A DNA stretch of 64,000 nucleotides from Helicostylum pulchrum (GCA_025677825.1 JAIXMO010000057.1:1-64000), one strand, 5' to 3'; numbered from the stretch's first letter, positions 48,400 to 60,691 are shown. Notes: a model not told the origin generated them from the letters alone. Numbers and translations are program-made.

Positions 48400-49309
48400 A
48401 GTTGTGTTTTGTTTAAGAAAATAAATGAAAAAGTAAAGGAAAAAAAAAGGAAAAAAAGGGCCCTCTTTTATAGTTTTGTCTTTGATCTCTCTAACAACAT
48501 ATTTACCAAGCTATTTTTTTTTATAGATTATAACTCTATACAGAAATTGAGATATTTAAATCAGTAGACATGCACAGTGATATTTACTTAATTCCACTTC
48601 ATGGACAGCATACTTTTAAAGTAACAAAAATACATGATTACACTAGTTTTGGCGGTAACAAAAAAAAAAGTTGTATTGGAATTGGAATTACTCGGTAATA
48701 AGATATGACTCATTTTTTTCTGTTATCTTTTTTTAAAAATGTTGTAAGAGGTATCATTCACAGCGCATCTTTTTCTAGATGGGTTACATGACGAAAATTA
48801 TTGCTGAGACCTTTTTTTTTACGTCTAAAACATACAGTTGCAATTAAGTAACGTGGTGTCAGCCGATAAATATTTATAGCATGTCATTAGAAAATAACAA
48901 CTTAGATTAGTAGCTCCTATTTTGAGTCATAAATATATATTCAAAAAGCATATCAACTGATATATTAACCTATCCAGGTTAAAGGTGTGCTGATAACAAA
49001 GAGCGCAGGTGGATTTATTTATATCCCATGACCTTATTACGTACTTTGCTCCGTAAAAAAAAAGGAGATTATACCCTCAAGCAAAAATAAAATAAATACA
49101 ATATATACAATACCCAGATCAGACAAGATGTCAAAACAAAAAAACAAAAAAAAAATCCGCAGGTACAATATTAGCTAATCCATATGTAGACAGATAACAA
49201 AAAAACTATTTTAACAGTAACAAGACTTAACCAAAGTGTCACATTTTTTTTAAAAAGGCAACAGAAAAAAAAATATTTATTATCTAATAACTGTGCAAAA
49301 AAAAAGGAA
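48400..49309. other. Island right end, with relic of a further microgene copy
   Basis: 48530-48680 aligns in patches with the spacer between copies B and C (ATTATAACT, GTGATATTTACTT, GGACAGCATAC), suggesting a seventh, decayed unit. The rest is AT-rich 3' flank of the NAD(P)-binding gene. Confidence 0.45.
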
Positions 49310-49975
49310 CTAATATGTAACAACCACCTTCTTGTTTAGCCAAGTAGTGGGTACAAGACATTGATTAAGTAAAAAATGACCGACATCCAATCTAGAAATT
49401 GTATATCCGGAAATCCCTTCATCTGCTCTATACTTTTCTTCCAATTTGCCATCAGTTAAAAGACTCGGGCGAACCAAAATCCAATTGGAGATAAACGAGT
49501 TATCCGAAACCAATCTCTCCAACTCTTTTTTATCTTGATGAGGTTCATGTAACAAAAGCTTATATATGGGTCTAAATAAAAGAGGGACCTCTGACATATC
49601 GTTTAGTCCGGTAGAAGAGACTGCAATTAAACGTTTAGGACGTTCTTCTTCAGCGAGTTGTTCAATTACTTGCAAGATAACGGTCATTGTATCACGACAT
49701 AACCCAGGAGATACCATGGTTCTAGAAGATGTAATAAACGCACTGCCGATGGAATATACAATCACTTCGGTATCAACAATAGTCTGCTTGACAGCGACAG
49801 CATCATTAGCATCACCTTCAATAATAGTTAATTTAGCCTTTTGGTCTTCAGTAAAGTCTAAATTTTCAGGCTTTCTAATAAGTAATTTAAATGTATGATC
49901 TCCTTTAGCGAGACCTTGAGCCACCATAGCGTGAGCACAACCTCTTGAGGCACCGAATATAGCAACACGAACCAT
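49310..49975 (-). CDS. NAD(P)-binding Rossmann-fold protein (atypical SDR / NmrA-like)
   Basis: Single exon, 221 residues. The N-terminal dinucleotide motif is VRVAIFGASRGCAHAMV, a GxxGxxxG-like variant, followed by LLIRKPENLDF, LTIIEGDAND, IVYSIGSAF and LIAVSSTG. This order is typical of NAD(P)H-binding atypical short-chain dehydrogenases (PF13460-type). The later WILVRPSLLTDG is also characteristic. The substrate is unknown. The gene diverges from the protease gene, with 283 bp between starts. Confidence 0.88.
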   Translation of the reverse strand: MVRVAIFGASRGCAHAMVAQGLAKGDHTFKLLIRKPENLDFTEDQKAKLTIIEGDANDAVAVKQTIVDTEVIVYSIGSAFITSSRTMVSPGLCRDTMTVILQVIEQLAEEERPKRLIAVSSTGLNDMSEVPLLFRPIYKLLLHEPHQDKKELERLVSDNSFISNWILVRPSLLTDGKLEEKYRADEGISGYTISRLDVGHFLLNQCLVPTTWLNKKVVVTY

Positions 49976-50258
49976 TGAACTATTTTTTTAATACACTCGT
50001 AAAGAAGAGGGAGAAGAGGAAGAAGAAAAGGGAATTGCAACTCTTTTTATATTGTTACTGAGTATTTGCTAAGCGTAGTCACCAAATCGAAATACCAAGA
50101 GATAAAAAAAAAAGCTCACCGTGACTGAGCTTTCTTCATACGTCGATAAGAAGAGAGAGAATCTGTAACACATAAAAAAAGCGTATTATAAACTGGGGGT
50201 CACGACATTATTCCCTTTTTTCTCTCCTCCCCCTTTTTTTTCTCTCACACAGAAAACA

Positions 50259-51869
50259 ATGAGACTAATTAAAGCGGGATATTCACGAATTAGATCATTC
50301 CACTTATTTCTGTTGCTCTTTGCCCAAATAGCCAGTACACAAGTAAGCCATATCGGAAGATACCACAACTATCTCAATTCATATTCAACCTTTACACACC
50401 ATACATTATATAATATACCCTCACCTTATTTAAACAATAACCAACCTACTTTAAACAAACCTTTTCAATTCGCACAATCCATTGATGTTTCTATCGAGTT
50501 TGATATTTCTTCCGTTGCCACCATAAACTCCGACCGAGATTGGTCTTGGAAAATAAAGATCATCAGTGATGGTGCCACCTCGCTTAGTTTAATTTTTGAT
50601 CAGTGGTGGATACCCGAACATACCGAAGTATATGTGTATAACGACAAGGTAAAAAAAAAAAAAAAATTGTTATTATTATTTGTACTGCCTAAAATAATTT
50701 GTTGTTATCGTAGGAAATTTTAGGTGCATTTACATCCTTTCCATCCAATAAAAAATCCAAACAATTCGCCACGACACCTATTCAAGGCGATACCATTATT
50801 CTAGAATACTACTCGCCTATCTATGTAAAGCAACTTCCAAACATAAGAATTAGTAAAGTAGTTTATGGGTTCCGTCCATTACCTGTACTTGATACAATTC
50901 AAGAAGCATGGAAAGATAGCACGCAGCATATTATGAAACGTAAACGACGTCCTCATTCAGGCAAATGCAATATTGACGTATCATGTGATAAAGTAGGATC
51001 AATCTGGTCCAAGGAAGCTAGAGCAGTTGCAGTTTTATTAACTGACGAAAACCAAGTATATTGTTCTGCTGTCTTATTGAATAATGCGAAGCATGATGGA
51101 CGACAGTTATTATTAACCGTACGGCGGGGTATCCCCCTAAACAAACAAATACAACAACAATATTAATTTTTTTTTCTTGTTTTAGGCGTACCATTGTATG
51201 GGATCTTCTAATCCTGCAACGGATATAGTCATGTTTAACCATCAAAGACGTTCATGTAACGGATACCATGGTAAACAAGAAATCTTATCAGCTTATTCTG
51301 ACACACTTCACGGGTTAAAATGGTTGAGTATGTGTACTATACTTTTTTATGCAGCTAACAACGTGATAACTAACAAAATAAAAAAAAACTTAGCCGGATC
51401 AGTTATTTCCGATTATGCATTATTAGAAATTGAAGAACCTATTCCTAAAGACTATAATGTATATTTAGCAGGTTGGACGACAAATCAAGAACCTGTTCCA
51501 CCATTAGTTGGTATTCATCACCCAAGTGGAGATTATAAAAAGTTGTCTATTTACAATGGTCATTTATTGCCTGCATGTTGGGCGGAATGTCCAGACAAAG
51601 ATCATTGGAAAGTAGAGCATTGGACTCGTGGTACTACAGAACCCGGAAGTTCGGGCTCACCGTTATTTGATGCTAGTCATCGTATCGTAGGACAGCTTCA
51701 TGGCGGAAGTGCGTCTTGCTGGAATAAAAGAGGGTACGATGTATACGGTTCATTTGAAGCGTCCTGGCAAAATGGACTTTCTGATTATTTAGATCCAAAC
51801 AATCAAACCATAAAGACCTCATTTGGTTCAATTGGTATGGATGGCGTCTATCTTAACAAACTTACTTAA
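50259..51869 (+). CDS. Secreted trypsin-like serine protease (lysyl-endopeptidase-like)
   Basis: Four exons (50259-50648, 50714-51118, 51186-51327, 51394-51869), 470 residues. A signal peptide (FHLFLLLFAQIASTQ) and a pro-region of about 200 residues precede the peptidase domain, which starts near CNIDVSCDKVG. Catalytic residues visible: His in LLLTAYHC (created by splicing exon 2 to exon 3), Asp in VISDYALLEI and Ser in GTTEPGSSGSPLFD. The pattern resembles bacterial-type lysyl endopeptidases of the trypsin clan. It is probably an extracellular digestive enzyme. Intron 3 is 66 nt, stop-free and a multiple of three, so its retention would insert residues between His and Asp. Confidence 0.92.
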
Positions 51870-51891
51870 AAACCCACTCTTTTTTTTATTA

Positions 51892-53497
51892 TTATTGTTG
51901 TAAAGAGGTAGTACCAGTGAATAAAACTGTTTCAAGCCAAATTAAATGGTGATCTACTGTATTTGTTGAATTCAAGTAAATTCTTCTTGTACGTAAAAAT
52001 TGATACCAGATATTATCTAAATACAAGTTAAAATCATCCATGTTTTGTTGAATACATCTATAAAATTGAACAAAGCTCGAACAGTACTTTGTTAATTTAG
52101 AAATAGTAAAGGAGTTTTGAAATGGTAGTATCTGGGGATTCTCAAATACTGCATCATTTAATAATGATTGAAATATTTTTAACCAAGCTGCTTGACACAT
52201 CCCGATATATTGATGATACACCTAAGTTAAAAAAAAAGTTTAGTGCATATATAAAATTACAGAAAACTTTTTTTTTTCTTTTTTACCTGCTCATTACATT
52301 CTCGTTCAGCTATTTGCATTAAACTTAATAAACAAAGAGTAATGGTTGAAATAAGACTTGCAGGAGAATACAACAGAGACTGTAAACACTCTTTGATCAT
52401 TACATCAATATCAGATATACAAAATGACCATGTATTCACAATTTCTAAAAGGTCACTGTAGCATGCAAGTTTTTTCTATATAAATGCATAAGTAACAACT
52501 AAAATAGACTAGTCTCTCTTTTTTTTTTACCTCTGGCTTTCTTAGCGCATTTTCAATTATTTGAGTTTCAACAACAAATGATAATCTATACTTTGCTTGG
52601 TTTTTTAAAAAACTTTTCCATGTACTAGAAAACTATATAAATATTAATAATAATAATAAAAAGCGTAAAGGTTGTATATTTGCGTATATACTTTAAATGT
52701 ATCATCATTTTCAAACTGAATAGGTCTCATATCCTCCTCATAAAGTATATTAAACAATATAAACCTGAAGAAAAATGCATTAGTTTTTTGTTTTGTTTTT
52801 ATATATATGGATGTATATGTATAAAACACACCTTATATACTCTTTATCTGATAATAGAGGGTTCAACTCGATTTTGGCTGGGTATTGGCTTGGATTATAA
52901 ATGTAATTTTCAATAATGTTATCATATGTTTCTAGTCTACAACATCAAAATAAATAACATGTACAGCACAGGATATATAACCAGACCCTTACGTTATCTT
53001 TTTTTTCTCAGCAGATAAATGATCAAGTTCAACTTTCCACTGACTTGGTGTATAATAACACTGTTCTAATAGAGTACAAAGTAACTGATATACCTCTGCA
53101 TCGAATAAATTGCTTTGATGGTCTCTAATCTATAAACATTTATAAATACCAAATTTGGACAAATTTGCCCTTTCGTTTACGGACCTTTAAACAAAAAGAG
53201 AATATCATTGATCGGGCTTCTACATCGGCTAAATAGGCCATCATTGTATTCATACATGACAGCTTTATTAATAATTGATTTTCTGCTAAACCTTTCAAGT
53301 AAGACACGAACGGAACATGAAGCGTAGTTTCTGCTGCGATCTCTCTACTGATCCATTCTAATGTTGCTTGATCTTGTACATGTTTATTTTCCAAGCCTTT
53401 TAAAAACTTTTCCCCATTGCTTTGAAGCGTGTTAGAGAGTGAGAGAATAGTGTATAAATGTTGTTACTTACCTTTCTATTTGATATACAACCTCCAT
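51892..53497 (-). CDS. Helical protein of unknown function
   Basis: Eight exons: 53497-53472, 53419-53185, 53129-52993, 52936-52832, 52764-52692, 52632-52531, 52475-52287 and 52221-51892, 398 residues, with phases closing throughout. One donor (GTCCGT at 53184) is weak. The predicted protein is rich in Leu, Ile and charged residues, with blocks such as LTLCLLSLMQIAERECNEQ-like helices, and has no signal peptide or membrane segment. It looks like a helical-repeat or scaffold protein. I do not recognise the family. The stop is only 22 bp from the stop of the convergent protease gene, so the mature transcripts must overlap or end in that gap. Confidence 0.7.
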
Positions 53498-53766
53498 ATT
53501 ACTGACAGCAACAAATAAAAGAGGGACAAAGGTTAGAAAATAAAAAACAAAAAAAAGGTATACGTGTGACTGGGAACAAGAAAAGTATTTTAATGAGAAA
53601 CGAATGTTCTTTGAATTCTATTCACTATTTTTTATTTGCCATAGATGGTAAAATAAGACCCAAATAAAAGGTATATAAATTAAATCCTTTTTTTCTCCCT
53701 TTTTCTCTCTCTTTTTTCTTTTAGTTTTCTTCTTCTTTATATACCATTATTATTATTACTGTTACT

Positions 53767-54468
53767 ATGGCACAAAATATAGAGTTCTTTTTACATCCAC
53801 CTTCACCAAAATCAACTATAGATCACTGTACTTTACCGCCTGTCAGTTCATTATTATATGATACTAATATATCATCACTATGCCTATCGCCCAGAGCTAC
53901 TCTAGATACCCTAGATCCATACCCAATCCATGAAACTATATCTTTACCATCTCTTTCTCCATTTATGGACTCACTATCACTTGATTCTCCGCCACCACCA
54001 GGACCACCACCACCACCACACTGTAGATTATTATTACCTTTACCCACCAATACCAGAACGAGATCACTTTCTAACGCATCCAGCAACTCATCATGTTCAT
54101 TAAATTCTATACTGAATGATGATCCCGTTGAACCACCAAAGAGAAAAAGAGGTCGACCACCAAACTCTACTCGACCTGCTACTCAACGTGATCATTGGAC
54201 ATTTGTTACTCCTACCGTATGGGATGTAAAACATACTCAACAACTGATTGATCCAAAGCCAGAAAAAGATGATTCTACAGTTTTACATTGGCCTGTACAA
54301 GAAGGACAAAACGATTTCACAAATACTTCCATGAATACATCGCTTTCTATGCCTAAAAAAAAAAGAGGCAGAAAACCTAAAATGCAATTAGCTGGTAATT
54401 TTTGCTTTGTTTGGCGTGATTTGACTGCTCGTCGTAGTGCAAACAGGGAAAAAATAAACCGTATATAA
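53767..54468 (+). CDS. AT-hook DNA-binding protein
   Basis: Single exon, 233 residues. Two AT-hook motifs are visible: PPKRKRGRPPNSTRP (about residue 122) and PKKKRGRKPKM (about 196), each with the core RGRP or RGRK that binds the minor groove of AT-rich DNA. The rest is Ser/Pro/Leu-rich, with a polyproline run (PPPPGPPPPPH). It is likely a nuclear chromatin or transcription factor. The ATG is the first in the frame and follows a CT-rich tract. The C-terminal NFCFVWRDLTARRSANREK is unexplained. Confidence 0.85.
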   Translation: MAQNIEFFLHPPSPKSTIDHCTLPPVSSLLYDTNISSLCLSPRATLDTLDPYPIHETISLPSLSPFMDSLSLDSPPPPGPPPPPHCRLLLPLPTNTRTRSLSNASSNSSCSLNSILNDDPVEPPKRKRGRPPNSTRPATQRDHWTFVTPTVWDVKHTQQLIDPKPEKDDSTVLHWPVQEGQNDFTNTSMNTSLSMPKKKRGRKPKMQLAGNFCFVWRDLTARRSANREKINRI

Positions 54469-54758
54469 CGCGCGCACAGACAACTGTTGACTCCTTTTTC
54501 TAAATAAAAAAGTACTTGTGCCTTCCCCTTTTTTTTTATTTTTGGTAACGCGTGAAAGCCTGGGAGTATACTTTAACTAAAACACTCGAGACTTGGCAGT
54601 AGCATTTTAAATATATTTGCAATCTTTTTAGCAAAAAAAAAAGAAAGAAAGAATAGTTACCATTGCAAGGAACAATAAATAGCAAAATTAAAAATAGACA
54701 CCGACGATTTCTGACCCGATCAGGCACCGTATTTTTTTATTTTTACCTTTTTGATTTT

Positions 54759-54793
<35 letters not shown>

Positions 54794-55136
54794 ATAAATA
54801 ACTCTATTGGGTAAGTTGCTGAAGCTCAACTTATTTTATAACTCTACACAATAGAAACCCGTCATTGCGTATAGTTCGCTTTCCAATCACGGAAATCAAG
54901 TACTTGTCGAATTCTATCCTTCCTCACTTTTTTTATAGAATAAAAAGAACTTCTTGCAAGAAAAAAAAAAAGTGTACAAGTTTTTTTTTAATATGCGTTT
55001 AAATGAGCGCTTCAAAAAATATAGACCCTTCATTTCCCGTCCCAAATATATCTATTTTTTATTTATATATAAACCCTAATAAATTTTCTTATTTTATTAT
55101 CACCCTTCTTTTTCCTTTCTTTATATAAAAAATATA
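54469..55136. other. Intergenic spacer before the malic enzyme gene
   Basis: Holds a (TG)15 microsatellite at 54761-54790 and, just upstream of the malic enzyme ATG, a TATATATAAA element near 55062-55071. Otherwise nothing was recognised. Confidence 0.55.
54761..54790. repeat. (TG)15 microsatellite
   Basis: Thirty bases of uninterrupted TG repeat, followed by CGTATAAATA. Seen directly. Confidence 0.97.
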
Positions 55137-57238
55137 ATGTTGGCTACTAGAAATATATCAAGACTATCAAACCTAGTTAGATTCAGTCGTCGTAATTACG
55201 GTCTGCCTGCTTCAGCTATTGGTGTTGGCACTGATCCCAGAAAAGACAAGACAGTTCAATTAACTCCTTTAAGAGGTGTTAACATTATCCATGATCCGCT
55301 TTTATCCAAGGGCACTGCCTTTAGTATTGCAGAAAGAGAAAGACTTTCGATCCGAGGTTTAGTTCCTCCTCGCTGTCAAGAGATGGATAAGCAATTACTT
55401 CGTATCAAACGTAACTTGGACGCCTTGGAAACACCATTAGCTAAATTCGTCTTTTTGTCTGCTCTCCAAGATAGAAACGAAATTTTGTTTTACAAGTTAT
55501 TGATCAATCACTTGGATGAATTATCTGGTATTATTTATACCCCTACTGGTAAAGTACTTATAAAAAAAATTTTTTTTTACCCTCATTTTCCCGTGATTTA
55601 CTCTGAACATTTTTTTTTTTAATTCAGTCGGTGAAGCATGTTTAATGTCTCATTCTATTTATCGTCGTTCTCGTGGTATGTACTTTTCTTCTCAAGATAG
55701 AGGTGCCATGTCTGCTATGGTACACAACTGGCCTCACGATGAAGTGGATGTTATTGTCGTTACTGACGGTTCAAGAGTCTTGGGGTTAGGTGATTTAGGT
55801 GCCAATGGTATGCAAATTCCAATCGGTAAACTCAGTTTGGTAAGATACAAAAAAAAAAAAAAGAGTAGTGCGCCGACTTAAATTAATTATATAGTATGTC
55901 GCTGCTGGTGGTATTCGTCCTCGTTCTGTACTTCCTGTTGTCTTGGACGTAGGTACCAACAATGAATCATTATTAAACGATCCTCTTTACCTTGGTATGG
56001 GTCACCCTAGATTAGACGGTGAAGACTATTATACCTTTGTTGATGAATGGGTTACAGCAGTTCATAGTAGATGGCCCAGTAAGTTTTTATTCTTATTTCT
56101 TTTTTTATATATATAGTACTGACTTTGTGTTTTCAAAACAGATGCTCTTATTCAATTTGAAGATTTCAAATACCCTCACGCCTATAATTTGTTAAACAAA
56201 TGTAAGTCAATCACCTCCTATCTTTAAAAAAGGGGGCGAAACTAATACAATATAATCTATATTTTTTCAGATCGTGAAAAAATTACTTGTTTCAATGACG
56301 ATATCCAATCTACATCTGCTATTACTTTAGCTGGTATTCTTGCCTCTCTTAAAGCCCGTAACTTGTCTCCTACCGACTTGAACCAAGAGCGCATTATTTG
56401 TGTCGGTGCCGGATCCGCCGGTGTCGGTGTATGTGAAGGCATTGTAGATGCTATGGTAGCTCAAGGAAAGGTGAAATCTCGCGAAGAAGCTTATTCCCGT
56501 ATTTGGATGTTGGATCAAGACGGTCTCTTAGGTAACCCTGCCTTAAGCACCGTAGACTCTACAGCTGCCTTTGATGCGCGCCACCAAAACTTTGATGAAC
56601 GTCAAAGATGTTATATCAAATCCGATTTATCTGATCGTCTTAGTCTCGAAGACCTTATTGAAAAAGTAAAGCCTACTGTTCTTCTTGGTTTAACAGGTGT
56701 ACCCGGTGTATTTTCCGAAAAGGCTATTCGCGCCATGGCAAAGTATCAAGAGAAGCCTATCGTTTTCCCCTTAAGTAACCCGGATACACGTGCAGAATGT
56801 ACTGCAGAACAAGCATTTAAATGGACTGACGGTCGCGCCATCTTTGCTTCGGGTAGTCCTTTCCCCGATGTTACTTTACCTAACGGTAAAGTATGCAAAA
56901 CCAATCAATGTAATAACTCATATAGTTTCCCCGGTCTTGGTCTTGGTATCACTGTCTCCAGAGCCAGAACTGTTACTCCCAACATGTTCTTGGAAACCGC
57001 AAATACAATTGCTGATTTAGCAAGTCCTGCCCAATTAAAGGAAGGTATTCTGTTCCCTGGCGTGAGTCACCTTCGTGAAGTTGCCTTGGCTGTTGGTACA
57101 CGTGTCTGTGAAGTAGCCTATGAAGAAAATGTCGCTACAGCTGTGTTACAACCTGGAGAAATCTTGAGTGATGTAGTTCAAAGTTCAATGTTTGTTCCTG
57201 AATACATTCCTTTGGTTCATTCACCTAACGCTCATTAA
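55137..57238 (+). CDS. Malic enzyme, mitochondrial type
   Basis: Five exons (55137-55548, 55628-55839, 55895-56078, 56142-56201, 56271-57238), 611 residues. The Arg/Ser-rich N-terminus without acidic residues ([20 protein letters not shown]) suits a mitochondrial presequence. The substrate-side motifs are [15 protein letters not shown] (catalytic Tyr), [21 protein letters not shown] (catalytic Lys) and the metal site [10 protein letters not shown]. The nucleotide site is [18 protein letters not shown], followed by [17 protein letters not shown]. The enzyme decarboxylates malate to pyruvate and yields NAD(P)H. Cofactor choice cannot be settled here. In many malic enzymes the metal motif reads DDIQGTA, so the Ser after Gln is slightly unusual. 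Confidence 0.96.
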
Positions 57239-58140
57239 AAAAAAAAAGAAAAAAAAAAGCATTCACATTTATCATATATTATAGACTTTTTTCATAAATT
57301 ATTTCCTTACGAATTTTACAGCAATAAATTAATTTAAACTTTCACTATTATTATGCATCGGTGCCGTTGTTGTTTCTAGCTACTTTTAATCTTTTGCGGA
57401 TCACTTGCAGTTTAAAGTTAGTAGCAATTTACTGGAATCTACGGGATTATCCGAATAAATTTCGGTAGGAATTTATAATTATCTGATTTTTTTTTAAATT
57501 CCTAATTAAAAAAGGGATATTACAGCTAAAATAGAAGCTATTTATGAAGGGGGAAGGGTATATAAAAAGCTTTTAAAATATAGATATATTACATAATTTC
57601 CCAAAGGACAAAAAAAAAAACTTAATTACAAAGACGTGAGAAAATCAAGCCCGTTTTATTTCTTGGGCCAAAATCACCTAATATCGCTTTTTCCCGAAAA
57701 TCTGATTTATTCCGTAAGCTGTCTTGGAAAATCAATGCAAAAAAACGCACGCGCACGGCACTTTTCGAATGCACCTATAGTTAGAAAGGTGGTGATTTTA
57801 AGCATTTTTACCCAATAATATATTCTATCATCCAGGTACTTCCGTATATACACTGTTTCCACTCAAACACCTTGCCACGCGTACTTTTTCAACCACAGAT
57901 TCAACCCGTCTTTAATACCAATGAAACCTTTCACAAGCACGCACTTTCTAAAACAAACAAAAATATATTTCTTTATATTAGCATAAACCCACAAAGAATG
58001 AGCACGCATTGAAAAAAAACTGTCGTACACGTTAAATTACCCCCTAAACCAAAAAAAAAAGTCACTTTTTTTTTTAGAAAAAATAAATAATTAAAAACCA
58101 ACATAGTCCTTTTTTTTTCTTTATCGAAAAAGCAATCACC
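57239..58140. other. Intergenic region before the SMPD4-like gene
   Basis: AT-rich, with a short inverted pair AAAATCACC / GGTGATTTT (about 57670 and 57790). No gene was recognised. The 57636-57818 open frame has no support. Confidence 0.5.
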
Positions 58141-60575
58141 ATGGAGAACGCCAAACCATTTAAAGAGGGTAACATCGCTGCCATGTGTAGCTATATAAGT
58201 AAACATTGTGAACTTTACATCAACAATATAACTTCAGTATCTACTGGGAGCGTAAAAGAATTCCACAACTATTTTCCTCAACTACTTGTCGATATCTTTG
58301 GTTCACCTACAAAGAGGTAAAAAAGAAAAAGAAAAATACAATCACAAAGAAAGAAATATAATTAAATTTTTAGCTAGTGGTTGGATGCAAACAGAAACTA
58401 CAGGAGAACAAGATACTGCCATCAGAAACTTACTTTCAGTTCATGGTCAATTCTTTAAAGCTCTAGTCAAATTAGCAAATTATCCAGAATATTCATTAGA
58501 TCTCATTACTGATTCACTTCCTGTAAACTATTAGCAAAAAAAAAAAAAGAAACAATGCTGCGCGCAACTTACTGACAATATTTTTTTTTCTTATATGTGT
58601 ATAGACAGACGTAAAGAGAGTATTAAATTCTGGCTCAATAGACTTGCTACCAAAAGTCTACACAAACTGTTCATACCTTGTCACCAGCTCCAATAAATCT
58701 ATTGATATCCGAACCGCCGCCACCAAGCAATCGACACTCTTACCCACCAGTTTAGGAGGTGATCGAAAGATAAAATTTAACATACTTCAATTTTATCTAT
58801 ACTATTTTATCAGCGTACCTACCTGGCCACCATTAGCCCCACCACCAGTAGTAACCAATACTATGCGTACAAACGGTCTTTATCCTAATACTTTAGCTCC
58901 TAATTTAACACCCACTTACAAACCCCTCAATTCTACTACCGTCAACTCTACTGCCCGACAGCCTGCGCCTCGTCGACATAGACAACTCAGTAAAAGTATT
59001 TATGACCGCGTATTAGAGGAGTACCTTTCTCAACTCTGTATCAACCCTTCAATCCAAATACCAATGTCAGAAACCTTCTTTATAGACACGATTGTTGAAC
59101 TTTGGATCCGCACGACTTGGATCGTCAATAACCATAGTTTAAATCGCGATTTTATGAAATTCCTTATCCAATTTGTTCAATACGTGACTCGACAAGATTT
59201 AAGACAGTGTTTGGAAGGCCAAAAATCAACAGCCTCAAAGATTTACACAAAGGTGCACGATGAACTTTATATGCTTATCTCTAGATTAGCTATCAACTGG
59301 AGAAGAAATGATGATTATTCATCGGTATTAACTTTATGGGGCGTTTGGGCAGCACCGTGGAGACTAGGTACTGAACCAAAAGCGGATAGCGATCACGAAT
59401 ACCGTCCAATTCAAACCGGGTGGCCATTATGTATACTTGATAATATTTTGTATTATTTCTTTCTGGTTGATATATTTTTCCAAAGAACATCTACATTTGT
59501 ATATAAAGATAGCCCAAAGCCAGTTACTGCGCAAGGTATGCATGCCCCTACCGAAGGCGAAACCAAGGTTGGTCAAGTACGTATTATTCAACGTATCGTC
59601 AACGTATTCCAGGCGGAGGGCCTTGTAGATTTTTTAGGATTGGTCGAACACGGCTTACTCAAAATCCAATTAGGAACCAAAAACTCGTCAAACGACCCCT
59701 TTAAACGACTCTCCAAACTATGCTACGGAACCGAATCTATGGATCATAAAGTACACGAAAAATTAACTAAAGCTCATACACTTTTAGTTGCACTGGATGG
59801 TGTCAATGGGGTTTGGAAACCAAAAGGATTATATGCTAAAGATATGGATCCCAGATCAGACGTTTTATTAAAATCTTTAGTTGCCATTAATAATGCGGTT
59901 GTTATTCGAGACAATCAAAAAAGGAATAGTAATGATGGTAATCGACGAAGTAATTTAAAAAGCGCGTATGATTCTTTATATAGTACTTTCAAGGTAAGAG
60001 AAACAAAAAAAAAGAGAGTAAGAGCATGGATTTTAAAAAAATTATATATACATATAGATTGTTGGTACAGGACACCTTACTACAAATACACCTGAATCAA
60101 TAAACGGTAAACCAGAACCTTTAAAGAATACGGTAAAGACAGATTGGATTCGGCCCAGCATTGTAGGTAACAATGGATTTCTTACAACAGAAGAACGTAA
60201 TGCGATAAGAAACGGCACAGCAGTTTGTTCGTATGATAATATACCTGCTTTAGGAGAACGTGCTATCAGTTTCGTTCGATCTTATGAAGTACCTGGACTT
60301 GTACGCTGGACCGTACAAACGGATAAAAAATTAAATGCGCTGGTAATCTACATGTATACAGCTTAAAAATATTCATTGTTCTCATTCCTTCTTTTTCGTT
60401 TTAACAGTATAATCAATATTTACCGCCACAAAAGAGACCCGAGTTCTTACCTAAATCTATTACAATCCGTTTTCTTGCATCCCATGTCACTCTATCTTAC
60501 TTATTTGTTATACTCCTAATTATATTGTATATCTTTTATAAGCTTATTCTCAGATTATTCTCTAAACTCTTTTAA
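58141..60575 (+). CDS. SMPD4-like protein (neutral sphingomyelinase 3 family)
   Basis: Five exons (58141-58316, 58378-58522, 58605-59993, 60058-60342, 60408-60575), about 720 residues. Order and local motifs follow human SMPD4: an N-terminal FPQLLVDIFGSP, then a hydrophobic FNILQFYLYYFIS, a long Pro/Ser linker, LTLWGVWAAPWRLG, WPLCILDNILYYFFLVDIFF, and near the end ISFVRSYEVPGLVRWTVQ. A single C-terminal transmembrane helix follows (LSYLFVILLIILYIFYKLIL). SMPD4 is a tail-anchored protein of the ER and nuclear envelope linked to sphingomyelin hydrolysis and nuclear-pore biology. The enzymatic role in fungi, which lack sphingomyelin, is uncertain. The acceptor at 58377 was chosen because the earlier one at 58373 gives a stop. 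Confidence 0.75.
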
Positions 60576-60691
60576 AGAAAAGAGGTGGGGGGAACAAATA
60601 AAAATAAAAAATATTATTTATTAAAGAATATATGTGTATACATTACCCATCAAAGGTGGTGGGGGGGGGGGGGAATCAAGTAAAATATATT

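Noticed and set aside
57636..57818. 60-codon plus-strand frame before the SMPD4-like gene
   Set aside because: No conserved features. Probably spacer.
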